64,000 bases of DNA from Saccharibacillus sp. O23 (GCF_002205895.1 NZ_NJDE01000015.1:116746-180745); one strand, 5' to 3'; positions 54,106 to 63,837 are shown, counted from the first letter of the stretch. Notes: generated by a model from the letters alone, not told the origin. Numbers and translations: made by a program.

Positions 54106-55302
54106 CTATTCGGATCTGACGGCCGAACCCGTATACCGCAGCACGCGGCTGTATCTGCCGCTGTCCGCGGCCGCCTGCTCCGCGCCGAAGCCGTCCGCTT
54201 CGGCCAGCCGCGTCACCGCGGCCGCGCCGGCGCTGCGCAGCCGGCCGGCTTCCGCCAGGGCTTCCGCCCGCCCTTCGGCGTCGTAGAGCACCAGCACCGG
54301 AAGCTGTTCTTCCGGCGCGGGATCTTTGAGACCGTCGAGAATCCGACTCGTCTTGAGCGCGAAGCCCGTAGCCGGTTCGTCGCGGCCGAACTGCCGCAGC
54401 AGATTATCGTAGCGGCCGCCGCTGCAGACCGGGAAACCCAATTCGGCGGCATAGCCTTCGAATACCATGCCCGTATAGTACGAGAAGTCCCCGATCATCG
54501 TCAGATCGATCAGCACATGTTCCGACACGCCGTAGTCGGCCAGCACTTCCCAGACGCGGCGAAGATGATCCAGCGATTCCAGCGCCAACGGATTCTGCGT
54601 CAACGCCCCCGCCTGCTCGCAGACTTCGCGGCCGCCGCGCAGCCGCAGGATGCCTTCGAGCTCTTCCTGCTGCTCTCGGTTGAGGCCCAGCGCTTCCGCA
54701 TGTTCGCGGAAGCCGACGTAATCGCGGTGCAGCAGGCGCTCCTTCAGCGCCTGCTGGTCCTCCGAGCGTTCCGGCAGCGCCTCGTCGAACAATCCGTTCA
54801 AGAACCCGACATGCCCGAGCGCGAATTTGAACGTCTTCACGCCGGCGGCCTGAAGCGAAGCGATCGCGAGCGCCACGACCTCGGCGTCCGCCTCCGGCGA
54901 GCGGTCGCCGATCAGCTCGACTCCCGTCTGGAAGAATTCCGCTTCGCGTCCCGCTTCTTCTTCGATGGCGCGGAACACGTTCGCGTGGTACGAGAGCCGC
55001 AGCGGCAGCGGCTCTTCCCGCAGCAGCGAAGAAGCGACGCGCGCGATCGGCGCGGTCAGATCGGAGCGCAGCACCAACGTTTGCCCCCTGTTATTGAGCA
55101 GCTTGAACAATTTGCGGTCCGAGGTCGAGCTGGCGATCCCGACCGTATCGTAATATTCGATCGTCGGCGTCTTGATCGGCTCGTAGCCCCAATTCGACAT
55201 GCAGTCCAGCACGCTGCGTTCGATGCGGCGCAGACCTTTGGTCGCGCGCGGCAGATAATCCCGAACGCCGATCGGCTTTTCGAATCCTTTCGGTTTGGAC
55301 AT
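54106..55302 (-). CDS. hisZ: ATP phosphoribosyltransferase regulatory subunit (HisRS-like)
   Basis: A 398-residue paralogue of the histidyl-tRNA synthetase catalytic domain that confers histidine feedback on short HisG. It shows GVRDYLPRATKG, the class II motif 2 region VLRSDLTAPIAR, EFFQTGVELIG, and the C-terminal GGRYDNLLRQFG. Anticodon-binding and full catalytic features are lacking, as expected. The ATG at 55302 lies 6 nt after AGAGGTG; a GTG at 55311 is part of that site. It is the first gene of the his operon. Confidence 0.94.
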   Translation of the reverse strand: MSKPKGFEKPIGVRDYLPRATKGLRRIERSVLDCMSNWGYEPIKTPTIEYYDTVGIASSTSDRKLFKLLNNRGQTLVLRSDLTAPIARVASSLLREEPLPLRLSYHANVFRAIEEEAGREAEFFQTGVELIGDRSPEADAEVVALAIASLQAAGVKTFKFALGHVGFLNGLFDEALPERSEDQQALKERLLHRDYVGFREHAEALGLNREQQEELEGILRLRGGREVCEQAGALTQNPLALESLDHLRRVWEVLADYGVSEHVLIDLTMIGDFSYYTGMVFEGYAAELGFPVCSGGRYDNLLRQFGRDEPATGFALKTSRILDGLKDPAPEEQLPVLVLYDAEGRAEALAEAGRLRSAGAAAVTRLAEADGFGAEQAAADSGRYSRVLRYTGSAVRSE

Positions 55303-55356
55303 TGATTTCACCTCTGAATTATTGTCTGATTTCGGCTCCAGATCTCTATTTATACC

Positions 55357-55385
55357 ACCATATCGGAAAGGCGAGCGCCGGGCAA
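55357..55385 (-). promoter_or_regulatory. Candidate promoter of the his operon
   Basis: TTGCCC (55380-55385), 17-base spacer, TATGGT (55357-55362), reading towards hisZ. The match to consensus is moderate. I see no T-box or other leader element. Confidence 0.5.
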
Positions 55386-55515
55386 CCCGCGTCCGAACGG
55401 ATAACGTTCATTAATTGCTTTAATATGGTACAGTGATAACATGGTAGTAAAATAAAGCGTACGGTTATCTTAGCATTTTGTCCGCGTCGCAGTCAATGCG
55501 CAGCCTCTTTCTTCA

Positions 55516-55541
55516 AAGAAAAAGAGAGCCTTTCGGCTCCC
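55516..55541 (-). terminator. Rho-independent terminator of the acyltransferase 3 gene
   Basis: On the minus strand GGGAGCC-GAAA-GGCTCTC, followed by TTTTTCTTT. Confidence 0.9.
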
Positions 55542-55577
55542 AGTTTTCCGTAGATTTTTCCGTTACGCGATTTCGAT

Positions 55578-56792
55578 TTAGGCGCTAGGCTGAGACTGAG
55601 ATCGGCTTACCGCCTTTTCCGATTTCTTCTTTTTTTTTCGCAGAGAATACGGAACGCTTCCCATCAGTATCCAAGATCCCGGAATCCAGCGCATAACCGC
55701 CTGCGCGAAAATCCAAGAGACGGCCAGCGAAACGACCGTTCCTCCGCAAACCCACGCGAAATACGTCACGGAACCTATTTGAACATGATCGAAGAACCAG
55801 CCTTTCGTTTCCCGATAGAAACCCAATACGAGCGGATGCAGCAGATACACGGCAAACGACAGCTCGCCGAGCCGGGTCAGCCATCTCACGATCGCTTTCG
55901 GCGCCCGGCGATACAAGACGAACGAAGCTCTCATCAGCACCATGGCGGTCAGCATCGTATGAAGATTCCATAGAAGCTCGTAATACAGCGAGCTCGGCGC
56001 GATATGCCCCAGCCGAATCTCCTGATAGAACCAGACATGCATGATCACGACCAGCAGCCAAGAGATCCAGAGCGCCGCATTCCATGACCGCGCCGTCGGC
56101 GACAGCTTTTTGGCATCGTTCATCAGCCAGCCGCGGATCTTGTCGAAATGGATCGCCAACACCGCGCCGATCATATAGTAGGAGAGATATGTAATGGCGT
56201 AGCTGGCTTTGGTCTGCGATTGCAGCTCGTACCGATTCCAGAATACGAAAGCCCATTGCAGCACGAGTCCGATCGGGATAGCCCAACGGGCGAACCCTTT
56301 CCAAGACTTGAACAACAGCAGCAGCAGCGGAAACAGAATATAGAATTGCACGCTGATATAAACGAAATACAGATGCGTATAGGCCGTGCCTTCCCGCAGG
56401 TTTTTCCAGAAACGAGGCAGCATCGTCTCGTACGACTCCGTGCCGAGCGTACCGGCCACGTGCATCTTATAGACGAAGTAGACGGCCGAGATCAGAAAGT
56501 ACGGCAGAAGAATGTACAAGATGCGTTTTTTGTAGAACCCTCTTACCAATTTGCCCGTCAACGGACGGTCGTAGTAATTATAGAACAGCACGAAGCTGCT
56601 CAACATGATGAACGCGGGCGTCCCGTAACGGAAAAATACATTTAGAAAGTTGATCAGATAAAAAGCTTTCAGATCAACCGACTCAAAAACGGCAGCCGAC
56701 GTGGCATGTACATGAATCACGCCGAGAATCGCCAACGCGCGGAACGTATCCAGCTGCGGCAGCCGTTCTTTTTTGATCGAAACAGTACTCAA
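55578..56792 (-). CDS. Acyltransferase 3 family membrane protein
   Basis: A 404-residue integral membrane protein with about ten hydrophobic segments. The OafA/YrhL-type N-terminus is RLPQLDTFRALAILGVIHVHA, with the catalytic-type His in the first helix. GTPAFIMLSSFVLFYNY and FVYISVQFYILFPLLLLLF follow. Such proteins transfer acyl groups to cell-envelope sugars or related acceptors; the substrate is unknown. A Lys-rich cytoplasmic tail ends the protein. It has its own terminator. Confidence 0.88.
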   Translation of the reverse strand: MSTVSIKKERLPQLDTFRALAILGVIHVHATSAAVFESVDLKAFYLINFLNVFFRYGTPAFIMLSSFVLFYNYYDRPLTGKLVRGFYKKRILYILLPYFLISAVYFVYKMHVAGTLGTESYETMLPRFWKNLREGTAYTHLYFVYISVQFYILFPLLLLLFKSWKGFARWAIPIGLVLQWAFVFWNRYELQSQTKASYAITYLSYYMIGAVLAIHFDKIRGWLMNDAKKLSPTARSWNAALWISWLLVVIMHVWFYQEIRLGHIAPSSLYYELLWNLHTMLTAMVLMRASFVLYRRAPKAIVRWLTRLGELSFAVYLLHPLVLGFYRETKGWFFDHVQIGSVTYFAWVCGGTVVSLAVSWIFAQAVMRWIPGSWILMGSVPYSLRKKKKKSEKAVSRSQSQPSA

Positions 56793-57023
56793 ATCGATTG
56801 CTCCCTTCCCCGGACGCCTGCTTCAAGCCATCCGGTTTGTCTCCGGCTTATAGAGCCTTACTCCGGCCGAACCGCAGGCTTTTCGCGAGACGGCCCGATG
56901 CCATCCGCAAAGAGGTCATCTTTCCATTATACCCGACAAAAAGAGAGGCAGGCCTATCAGATAGGGACTTTCAGGGAATATTAAGCTATTTGAAGAGGCA
57001 TTGAATCGGTTCAGGTCGAATAT

Positions 57024-57515
57024 TCAAGGATTTTTGCGTTCGATGATCCTTAGCGGATTGCCGCCGACGAACGTTCCCGGCTCGACGTCTTTGTGAACGA
57101 CCGATCCCGCGGCAACGACCGCGCCGTCGCCTATCGTTACGCCCGGCAGAATGGTACAGTTCGCGCCGATCATCACTTCGTCTCCGATGATCACTTCGCC
57201 GAGCCGGTATTCGCGGATCAGATATTCGTGCGCCAGAATGGTCGTATTGTATCCGATCACCGTATTGCGTCCGATCGCGATCTTCTCCGGGAAGAAGACG
57301 TCGACCATCACCATAAGGCCGAAAGCCGTATCCCGGCCCACTTTCATGTGGAGGATACGGCGATAGATCCAATTCTTCAACTCCAAGATCGGACAATAGC
57401 GGGCCAACTGGATGAAAACGAAGTTTTTGACGCCTTTCCAAGGACTCACCGTCTTATAGATCTGACGCAGCGCGTTAGGACCTTCTTCGACGAAATGGCG
57501 CTCCGTTTTTCTCAT
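57024..57515 (-). CDS. yvoF: Left-handed beta-helix acyltransferase (YvoF-like)
   Basis: A 163-residue hexapeptide-repeat acetyltransferase. The repeats (IAIGRNTVIGYNTTIL, VIIGDEVMIGANCTILPGV, IGDGAVVAAGSVV) and the C-terminal VGGNPLRII are clear. In Bacillus a similar gene follows ppaX in the hprK-lgt-ppaX-yvoF group, as here. The acceptor is unknown. Its ATG overlaps the ppaX stop (ATGA), implying coupling. Confidence 0.85.
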   Translation of the reverse strand: MRKTERHFVEEGPNALRQIYKTVSPWKGVKNFVFIQLARYCPILELKNWIYRRILHMKVGRDTAFGLMVMVDVFFPEKIAIGRNTVIGYNTTILAHEYLIREYRLGEVIIGDEVMIGANCTILPGVTIGDGAVVAAGSVVHKDVEPGTFVGGNPLRIIERKNP

Positions 57516-58165
57516 GCTTCCCTACGCTCCGTTCCGGTCAGCTTGTACAGATCCCGCATGTCATGAAGCATGTAATCGGGGTTATAGCCGGACAGGACCG
57601 ATTCGCCTTTGAGCGACCAAGCTACCGCCGCCGAGCGCACGCCGGCGTTCTGCGCGGAGCGGATATCGGCCGGGCTGTCGCCGACCATCAGCGCCGTTTC
57701 GGGATCGGCTCCCATCCGTTCGAGCGCCTTGAGCACCGGTTCGGCATGCGGCTTCGGATTCTCGACGTCCGTCACCGTAATTACGGCGTCCATATAGCGG
57801 TAAAGGTCGAACATTTCCAGCACTTTCATGCTGGTCGGACGAATCTTCGTCGTCACCACGCCGAGGCGGATGCCCGCCGCATAAAGATCCTGCACGACCT
57901 CCTGCACATGCGGAAAAGGCTTGACCATCGAATCGTGATGCGCCAGATTGTAGGTGCGATAAGCTTTCTCCAGCTCGCGGACGTCCTCCAGACCGGAGAA
58001 CACCCGAAGTTGGTTTTGCAGCGTCGTGCCCATATGCGGGATAATGGTCTCCCGCGTCAGCGGCACGTCGTGCATGATATTCATAAAAGAATCGATAATG
58101 AGCTGGTTCGTATCGATAATCGTGCCGTCCAAATCGAACAGCACGGTCTTGATCGCCGGATTCAT
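57512..58165 (-). CDS. ppaX: Pyrophosphatase PpaX (HAD family)
   Basis: Hydrolyses the pyrophosphate made by HPr kinase/phosphorylase when it dephosphorylates P-Ser-HPr. The 217-residue HAD protein has VLFDLDGTIIDT (nucleophile Asp), VVTTKIRPTS, PKPHAEP and VGDSPADI. The ATG at 58165 has AAGGAG about 11 nt upstream, inside the end of lgt; the GTG at 58177 overlaps that site. It is the third gene of the hprK operon. Confidence 0.93.
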   Translation of the reverse strand: MNPAIKTVLFDLDGTIIDTNQLIIDSFMNIMHDVPLTRETIIPHMGTTLQNQLRVFSGLEDVRELEKAYRTYNLAHHDSMVKPFPHVQEVVQDLYAAGIRLGVVTTKIRPTSMKVLEMFDLYRYMDAVITVTDVENPKPHAEPVLKALERMGADPETALMVGDSPADIRSAQNAGVRSAAVAWSLKGESVLSGYNPDYMLHDMRDLYKLTGTERREA

Positions 58166-58173
58166 GATGTCGC

Positions 58174-59262
58174 TCACTCCTTGCGCGCAGAGTCTTCGCC
58201 CGGAGGCGCTGAACTATCGGACTTGTCGGCCGAAGCCGGATCGGCGGACTCCGGAGCATGCGTTCTGCCGTGAGTCGGGACGGATTCCGCGGAAACGCCT
58301 TCTACGCGATGCTTCTCGTCGATCGCTGCCGGAGCATTCTGAATCTTCGACGAGACGATCGGATCCGAGTAACGGATATTGGCTTGGCCGTTCTTGCGGC
58401 GAACGATAATGAGCACGATCGCGACCACGAAGAAGACGATCGCCAGAAGCTGCGAGATGCGGATATTGCCGTAAGCCGGATCCAGATACCCTTCTTGGAA
58501 ACCGAACCAAGTCATCGGCGTCCACATGCCGTGAATAAGCGAAGCCAGCCAAGACGGACCATGGAACGCCAAGCTGTCCGTACGAAGCGCTTCGATAAAG
58601 AATCGGCCGATCGCGTACCAGATAAAGTATCCGATAAAGATCTCTCCCGCCCGAACGAACTTGCGGCGGCGGATAATAAAGATCAGAATGATGCCGACGA
58701 TGTTCCAGCACGATTCGTACAAGAAAGTCGGATGACGATAGATGCCTTCGACGTTCATCTGATTCACGATAAAGTCAGGCAGATGCAGCGTTCCGCGCAA
58801 GAAACCTTCAGTCGTTTCGCCGCCGTACGCTTCCTGATTGACGAAATTGCCCCAGCGTCCGATCAGCTGCCCGGCAAGCAAGCCCGGCGCGCAGAGATCG
58901 GCGATGCGCCAGAAACTGTAACCCTTGATGCGGGTATAGATGACGGCACAGATCACGGCTCCGATCAGCGCTCCGTAGATGGCGATGCCGCCTTCCCAGA
59001 TCGCGAAGACTTTGAGCGGATCGTTCTTGTACTGATCCCATTGGAAAGCGACATAGTAGATCCGCGCGCAGATGATGGCCGACGGAACGCCGAACAGCAG
59101 AATGTCCATAAACAATTCCTGCGGCAGTCCGAAGCGTTTGCCTTCCCTCATCGCGATCAGCATGCCGACGATAGCGCCCAGACCCAGAATCAGGCCGTAC
59201 CAGTGCACCGACAGCGAGCCGATTTTGAAGGCGATCGGATCGATCGCCAGTAATGCTCCCAT
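58174..59262 (-). CDS. lgt: Prolipoprotein diacylglyceryl transferase with a long C-terminal tail
   Basis: Membrane enzyme that attaches diacylglycerol to lipobox cysteines. It has seven or so hydrophobic segments, the HWYGL motif early, GGIAIYGALIGA, the signature GRWGNFVNQEAYG, RHPTFLYES and FFIEALRTDSL. The core ends near residue 290. A hydrophilic tail of about 75 residues, rich in Ser, Ala, Asp and Pro, follows. Bacillus Lgt is about 269 residues in total. The ATG follows AAGGAGGGCTAACAGG, 15 nt after hprK. Confidence 0.95.
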   Translation of the reverse strand: MGALLAIDPIAFKIGSLSVHWYGLILGLGAIVGMLIAMREGKRFGLPQELFMDILLFGVPSAIICARIYYVAFQWDQYKNDPLKVFAIWEGGIAIYGALIGAVICAVIYTRIKGYSFWRIADLCAPGLLAGQLIGRWGNFVNQEAYGGETTEGFLRGTLHLPDFIVNQMNVEGIYRHPTFLYESCWNIVGIILIFIIRRRKFVRAGEIFIGYFIWYAIGRFFIEALRTDSLAFHGPSWLASLIHGMWTPMTWFGFQEGYLDPAYGNIRISQLLAIVFFVVAIVLIIVRRKNGQANIRYSDPIVSSKIQNAPAAIDEKHRVEGVSAESVPTHGRTHAPESADPASADKSDSSAPPGEDSARKE

Positions 59263-59276
59263 CCTGTTAGCCCTCC

Positions 59277-60215
59277 TTAGTCCAGATCGTCCATATCATC
59301 GGCAATCGTCGCGGTCAGCTTATGCGTAAACTGCTGCGCCGCATTGTAACCCATGCGTTTCAGACGGAAGTTCATGGCGGCTACCTCGATGATGACCGCC
59401 AAGTTTCGTCCCGGGCGAACCGGAACCGTCACGAGCGGCACGTCCGTATCGATAATGCGCGTCGTCTCTTCGTCGAGCCCCAAGCGGTCATACTGCTTAT
59501 CCGGCTGCCAGTTCTCCAAACGTACGACCAGCGTGATCCGTTTGTGATTGCGGATCGCGCCTGCTCCGAACAACGTCATGACGTTGATGATGCCGACGCC
59601 GCGAATTTCGAGCAGGTGGCGAATCAATTCGGGAGCCGTACCGTCGAGCTGGTTATCGGCGCTTTGACGGATCTCGACCGCATCGTCGGCGATCAAGCGA
59701 TGTCCGCGTTTAACCAGTTCGAGCGCGGTCTCGCTTTTGCCGATGCCGCTGCTGCCCGTGATGATGATGCCGACGCCGTACACGTCCACCAGAACGCCGT
59801 GAATGGTCGTGGTCGGAGCCAGTTTGCGTTCCAAGAAATCGGTTACGCGGCTCGCCAGACTGGTCGTCGACATTCCGCTGCGCAGGATCGGAATCTCGCG
59901 TTCCGCGCCGAGCTGAATCAGTTCTTCGGGCACGTCAAAAGACCGGGTCACGATAATGCACGGCGTCTCTTCGTTGCAGAGCCGACTCATCCGATCCAGT
60001 TTATCTTCTTTCGAGAGCATATGATAGAAAGTCAATTCTGTCTTACCCAGCAGTTGAACGCGTTCCGGCGAATGATATTCGAAATATCCAGCCATTTCGA
60101 GTCCCGGCCGGTTCAAGTCGTCGACGGAGATCGGACGTTTCAGTCCTTGTTCGCCCGCTACGACTTCAAATTGAAATTGTTGAACCAGCTCGGCGACCTT
60201 TACCTTTTTAGCCAT
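59277..60215 (-). CDS. hprK: HPr kinase/phosphorylase
   Basis: Phosphorylates Ser46 of HPr and Crh in response to fructose 1,6-bisphosphate and reverses it with phosphate; the central sensor of carbon catabolite repression. The 312-residue protein has His139 in [11 protein letters not shown], the P-loop G154-SSGIGKS161, DDAVEI, and the HPr kinase signature [12 protein letters not shown] (201-212). The ATG at 60215 has AAGGGAAG 8 nt upstream. It leads the operon hprK-lgt-ppaX-yvoF. Confidence 0.97.
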   Translation of the reverse strand: MAKKVKVAELVQQFQFEVVAGEQGLKRPISVDDLNRPGLEMAGYFEYHSPERVQLLGKTELTFYHMLSKEDKLDRMSRLCNEETPCIIVTRSFDVPEELIQLGAEREIPILRSGMSTTSLASRVTDFLERKLAPTTTIHGVLVDVYGVGIIITGSSGIGKSETALELVKRGHRLIADDAVEIRQSADNQLDGTAPELIRHLLEIRGVGIINVMTLFGAGAIRNHKRITLVVRLENWQPDKQYDRLGLDEETTRIIDTDVPLVTVPVRPGRNLAVIIEVAAMNFRLKRMGYNAAQQFTHKLTATIADDMDDLD

Positions 60216-60340
60216 TCCGTAATCTTCCCTTCTCATGGTCGTTCTGGTATGAAAACGTACGGCAACTTTTTGCCGCTATCCTACTCATCGTAAAGGAAAT
60301 GTCTGTTGAAAGCAATGTCCGTTCGCCCGCGTTCGACGCG

Positions 60341-60366
60341 AAAAGGCCGCCCGAAGAGGGCGGCCC
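60341..60366 (-). terminator. Rho-independent terminator of the MsmX-type gene
   Basis: On the minus strand GGCCGCCC-TCTTC-GGGCGGCC, followed by TTTTCG. Confidence 0.9.
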
Positions 60367-60394
60367 GTTATGTTCGCTCGGACAAGAAACGGAA

Positions 60395-61522
60395 TTACTT
60401 CGCGTCGTAGAAGACGTTGACTTCCGACTCTCTGTCGAAGACGTGTACTTTGTTCATGTCGATTGCCAGACGAACTTGCGAACCTTCGCGAACGCTCGAA
60501 CGGCCGTCTACGCGCGCGATCGTCGTGTCGTTGCCCAGACCGCTCAGGTAGAGCAGCATTTCGTGACCGAGGTTCTCGGTAACGTCAACGTTAGCGGCGA
60601 AGATCGTGTTCGGCGAAGCTTCCAGGAATACCGGCTCTTCGTGAATGTCTTCCGGACGCAGGCCCAGAATGACTTCTTTGCCGACCATGGATTTGTCGCG
60701 CAGGATTTGCGCTTTGCCGCGCGGAATTTCGACGTCCAGGTTGTTCGCTTGGAAGTGCAACGCACCGCCTTGGTCAACCAGTTTGCCGTTGATGAAGTTC
60801 ATCGTCGGGGAACCGATGAAACCGGCAACGAAGATGTTCGTCGGGTTGTTGTACAGTTCTTCCGGCGGAGCTGCCTGTTGGATGATGCCGTCTTTCATAA
60901 CGACGATGCGATCGCCCATGGTCATGGCTTCGATCTGGTCGTGCGTTACGTAGATGCAAGTCGTTTCAAGGCGTTTAACCAGTTTCGTGATTTCGGCACG
61001 CATCTGGCCGCGCAGCTTGGCGTCCAAGTTGGAGAGCGGTTCGTCCATCAGGAAGACTTGCGGATCGCGGACAATCGCGCGGCCCAAGGCTACCCGTTGA
61101 CGTTGACCGCCGGAGAGAGCCTTCGGTTTACGATCGAGCAGGTGCTCGATGTCGAGGATCTTCGCAGCTTCGCGTACGCGTTTTTCGATTTCTTCTTTCT
61201 TCACCTTACGCAGTTTCAGACCGAATGCCATGTTCGAGTATACGTCCATGTGCGGATACAAAGCGTAGGATTGGAATACCATCGCGATATCGCGGTCTTT
61301 CGGAGCTACGTCGTTCACGACGCGGTCGCCGATGTACAGTTTGCCTTCGGAGATTTCTTCCAGGCCCGCGATCATGCGGAGAGTCGTCGATTTACCGCAG
61401 CCGGACGGTCCGACCAGTACGAGGAATTCTTTGTCTTTGATATCAAGGTTAACGTCGATTACCGTTGCTTTGTCGGAACCTGCGTATTTCTTGTAGATAT
61501 GTTCTAAGCGTACACCAGCCAT
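60395..61522 (-). CDS. msmX: Sugar ABC transporter ATP-binding protein, MsmX/UgpC type
   Basis: Multi-purpose ATPase that energises several sugar importers lacking their own. The 375-residue protein has Walker [12 protein letters not shown]-loop [10 protein letters not shown], signature [15 protein letters not shown], Walker [13 protein letters not shown] and the H-loop [14 protein letters not shown]-terminal regulatory OB/MalK-like domain ([10 protein letters not shown]) completes it. It stands alone with its own terminator. The importer at 14129-17201 has no ATPase and may depend on this protein; that is an inference. Confidence 0.95.
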   Translation of the reverse strand: MAGVRLEHIYKKYAGSDKATVIDVNLDIKDKEFLVLVGPSGCGKSTTLRMIAGLEEISEGKLYIGDRVVNDVAPKDRDIAMVFQSYALYPHMDVYSNMAFGLKLRKVKKEEIEKRVREAAKILDIEHLLDRKPKALSGGQRQRVALGRAIVRDPQVFLMDEPLSNLDAKLRGQMRAEITKLVKRLETTCIYVTHDQIEAMTMGDRIVVMKDGIIQQAAPPEELYNNPTNIFVAGFIGSPTMNFINGKLVDQGGALHFQANNLDVEIPRGKAQILRDKSMVGKEVILGLRPEDIHEEPVFLEASPNTIFAANVDVTENLGHEMLLYLSGLGNDTTIARVDGRSSVREGSQVRLAIDMNKVHVFDRESEVNVFYDAK

Positions 61523-61642
61523 GAAGTGTTGCCTCCCTATGAGTAGGATATGTGTATAGAGCTGAGTTGCTTTCTGTTGACCTGTTCCTATCTTAAACTG
61601 AATACGCTTTCCTGGCTATTCGCAAACTGCACAAAAATCGCC

Positions 61643-62782
61643 TCAGTCTTTTGTCACTTTATCCAATAGCACCGCAAGTTTCATCAATACGGCATCTCCG
61701 AAGTTCCTCACGTCCAATCCGGTCTCTTGTTTCACCTTGTCCAATCGATAGATGAGCGTGTTCCGGTGAACGTACAACCGCTTCGCCGTCTCGCTCACGT
61801 TGCAGTTCATCTGAAAGAAAGTCTCCAGCGTCGTCAGCGTTTCGCCGTCCGCCAAGATCGCGTCCAATCCCTCGAACTCTTCCATGAAACGCTCGCGCTG
61901 AACGGCCGGAATTCCGTATACCAACCTCTCCACGCCCAGTTCCCAAGGAAGATGGACGTGACGCGTCACATGAAACGTTTTGCCCAAATAGACGCTCTCC
62001 CGAAGCAGACGAAGCGCAGGCACCAAGCCGTGAGCCGGCTGCAAAGGTTCGGACACGGACAGGTTGAAGATCCCCGTCCATTCGCTGGCGATCAATTCGT
62101 ACAGGCCGAGCCCGAACGCTTCCAGCAGTTCTTGATCGGACTCTTCGTCCTCGCGTTCCTCGGACACTTCGAGCACGTCCAAGCGATCGACCAGCAGCAG
62201 CCATTCCCGGTCGTGCAGAGGCACGACCAGCACTTCGCGCTCCAAGAACGTCGACAAGAGCTGATGCAGTTCTTCGTAGCCGCCCAACGTGTTCTGAGCC
62301 CCTTCGCAGATCAGCAGAAACGGAATCATCTCGGTAAAAAGGCGGCTTTTCAACACCAGCATGTCCGGCAGCTCTTGCGGCGATTCTCCGTGTTCGAGCT
62401 GTTCGGCCAACCAATATCCGAGCTGCTGAACGCCGCTCTCCGCCTTCTGAGCAATTCCTTCTGTCCAATCGACCGAAACGGATTGCGCCAAAAGAGCGAT
62501 CAACTGGCGAACCGAAGGTTCAAGCCGATCCTCGTCGATGCGAAAAAGCCATTCTTCCGAGACCCGCTCAGGCTCCGACGCAGAAACGGCACGCAGCGGA
62601 AACCAAGTCGCTCCTTCCGCAACGATGCCCTGCCGCTCGGCCGCGATCGTTTCTTCATCCCTGCCCTGCATATTTTCAACCGCTTGCAGCAGACGCTGCC
62701 ACCGGGAATTCTCTATTCTGACCAGTTCCGCCGGCTTGCCGATGATCGATTCCAGCCGGCTGCGGACTTCCTGCATGTTCAT
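61643..62782 (-). CDS. PucR/CdaR-type transcriptional regulator
   Basis: A 379-residue regulator. The C-terminus has the PucR helix-turn-helix: LETFFQMNCNVSETAKRLYVHRNTLIYRL, in parts NVSETAKRLYVHRNTLIYRL. A GGDEF-like central domain lies before it, and no classical N-terminal sensor is recognised. The ligand and targets are unknown. It is encoded next to the sugar ATPase gene msmX, so it may control carbohydrate uptake; this rests on position only. A tRNA cluster lies upstream. Confidence 0.88.
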   Translation of the reverse strand: MNMQEVRSRLESIIGKPAELVRIENSRWQRLLQAVENMQGRDEETIAAERQGIVAEGATWFPLRAVSASEPERVSEEWLFRIDEDRLEPSVRQLIALLAQSVSVDWTEGIAQKAESGVQQLGYWLAEQLEHGESPQELPDMLVLKSRLFTEMIPFLLICEGAQNTLGGYEELHQLLSTFLEREVLVVPLHDREWLLLVDRLDVLEVSEEREDEESDQELLEAFGLGLYELIASEWTGIFNLSVSEPLQPAHGLVPALRLLRESVYLGKTFHVTRHVHLPWELGVERLVYGIPAVQRERFMEEFEGLDAILADGETLTTLETFFQMNCNVSETAKRLYVHRNTLIYRLDKVKQETGLDVRNFGDAVLMKLAVLLDKVTKD

Positions 62783-62855
62783 CGCATGACCTCCAACACC
62801 CGTTTTCTTTTATCTTAACATAATGTCGAATTCATGCCGAATTGCACGAAAATGC

Positions 62856-62893
62856 AAAAAAGCCGCATTCCGTCAAAACGGAACACGGCTTCT
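62856..62893 (-). terminator. Terminator of the tRNA cluster
   Basis: On the minus strand AAGCCGTGTTCCGT pairs with ACGGAATGCGGCTT, followed by TTTT. It lies a few bases after tRNA-Lys and would end the 23S-tRNA transcript. Confidence 0.9.
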
Positions 62894-62896
62894 TGA

Positions 62897-62969
62897 TGAG
62901 CCATGAAGGACTCGAACCTTCGACACCCTGATTAAAAGTCAGGTGCTCTACCAACTGAGCTAATGGCTC
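62897..62969 (-). tRNA. tRNA-Lys (anticodon TTT)
   Basis: Acceptor GAGCCAT/ATGGCTC, anticodon loop CTTTTAA, normal D and T arms. The 3' CCA is not encoded (genomic TCA follows the discriminator). Last gene of the cluster. Confidence 0.95.
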
Positions 62970-62977
62970 TCAAAAAC

Positions 62978-63062
62978 TGGTGGAGGCTGATGGATTCGAA
63001 CCACCGAACTCGGAGAGAACAGATTTACAGTCTGCTGCGTTTGGCCACTTCGCTAAGCCTCC
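62978..63062 (-). tRNA. tRNA-Tyr (anticodon GTA)
   Basis: 85 bases with the long variable arm of class II tRNAs, acceptor GGAGGCT/AGCCTCC, anticodon loop CTGTAAA, encoded CCA. Confidence 0.95.
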
Positions 63063-63074
63063 ACAATATAAAGA

Positions 63075-63147
63075 TGGCTCGGGACGGAATCGAACCGCCG
63101 ACACAAGGATTTTCAGTCCTTTGCTCTACCAACTGAGCTACCGAGCC
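63075..63147 (-). tRNA. tRNA-Phe (anticodon GAA)
   Basis: Acceptor GGCTCGG/CCGAGCC, anticodon loop CTGAAAA. CCA is not encoded. Confidence 0.95.
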
Positions 63148-63182
63148 ATACTCCATAAAACCAGCTATGCAATTAAATTAAA

Positions 63183-63259
63183 TGGCGGAACTGACGGGAT
63201 TCGAACCCGCGGTCTCCTGCGTGACAGGCAGGCATGTTAGGCCTCTACACCACAGTTCC
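63183..63259 (-). tRNA. tRNA-Asp (anticodon GTC)
   Basis: Anticodon stem CCTGC/GCAGG with loop CTGTCAC, acceptor starting GGAACTG, encoded CCA with discriminator G. Confidence 0.95.
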
Positions 63260-63271
63260 AGGCCAGTTAAA

Positions 63272-63347
<76 letters not shown>

Positions 63348-63354
63348 GTATGAA

Positions 63355-63430
63355 TGGTGGAGGCTGAGGGGATCGAACCCCCGACCCTCTGCTTGTAAGG
63401 CAGATGCTCTCCCAGCTGAGCTAAGCCTCC
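63355..63430 (-). tRNA. tRNA-Val (anticodon TAC)
   Basis: Acceptor GGAGGCT/AGCCTCC, anticodon loop CTTACAA, encoded CCA. Confidence 0.95.
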
Positions 63431-63448
63431 ATGGGAATAAAGATAAGA

Positions 63449-63522
63449 TAGCGGCGGAGGGGATCGAACCCCCGACCTCACGGGTATGAACCGTACGCTC
63501 TAGCCAGCTGAGCTACACCGCC
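63449..63522 (-). tRNA. tRNA-Met (anticodon CAT, elongator type)
   Basis: Begins GGCGGTGTAGCTCAGC and has anticodon loop TTCATAC with the Bacillus elongator tRNA-Met body; the initiator tRNA would start CGCGGGG. The first pair is G-T, as in the Bacillus gene. CCA is not encoded. Confidence 0.9.
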
Positions 63523-63563
63523 ATATTACAGATGCCGATTCTCTTCTATTTAATAAGAAGGAA

Positions 63564-63655
63564 TGGCGGAGAGAGAGGGATTCGAACCCTCGCACCGCTA
63601 ACGCAGTCTAACCCCTTAGCAGAGGGTCCCCTTATAGCCACTTGGGTATCTCTCC
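63564..63655 (-). tRNA. tRNA-Ser (anticodon GCT)
   Basis: 92 bases, class II with a long variable arm, acceptor GGAGAGA/TCTCTCC, anticodon loop CTGCTAA, encoded CCA. First tRNA after the 23S rRNA. Confidence 0.95.
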
Positions 63656-63837
63656 AAACAGTTCTTGCGCAGCAAACGCGAGTGTTTGCCACTCTCAGGC
63701 TTACAAAGCAAGCCGGTACAAGGTTTGCACCTTGAAAACTGGATCCGAAACGATCTCTTCGCGTCATCGAAGTGACTTTCGAGGAAGTCCATCCAAAGCG
63801 TATGCTTCCGATGTGACTTTCCTTCGGAAAGTCTGTA
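63656..63837 (-). other. Spacer between 23S rRNA and the tRNA cluster, no 5S rRNA
   Basis: About 180 bases with no 5S rRNA signature. It contains a short hairpin GACTTTCC-TTC-GGAAAGTC near 63815-63833 and the rrn-spacer-like string TTGAAAACTGGATCCGAAAC around 63731-63750. Confidence 0.6.

Noticed and set aside
61560..61600. Possible cre site upstream of msmX (GGAAAGCGTATTCA)
   Set aside because: Two mismatches at conserved positions of the cre consensus make it too weak to annotate.
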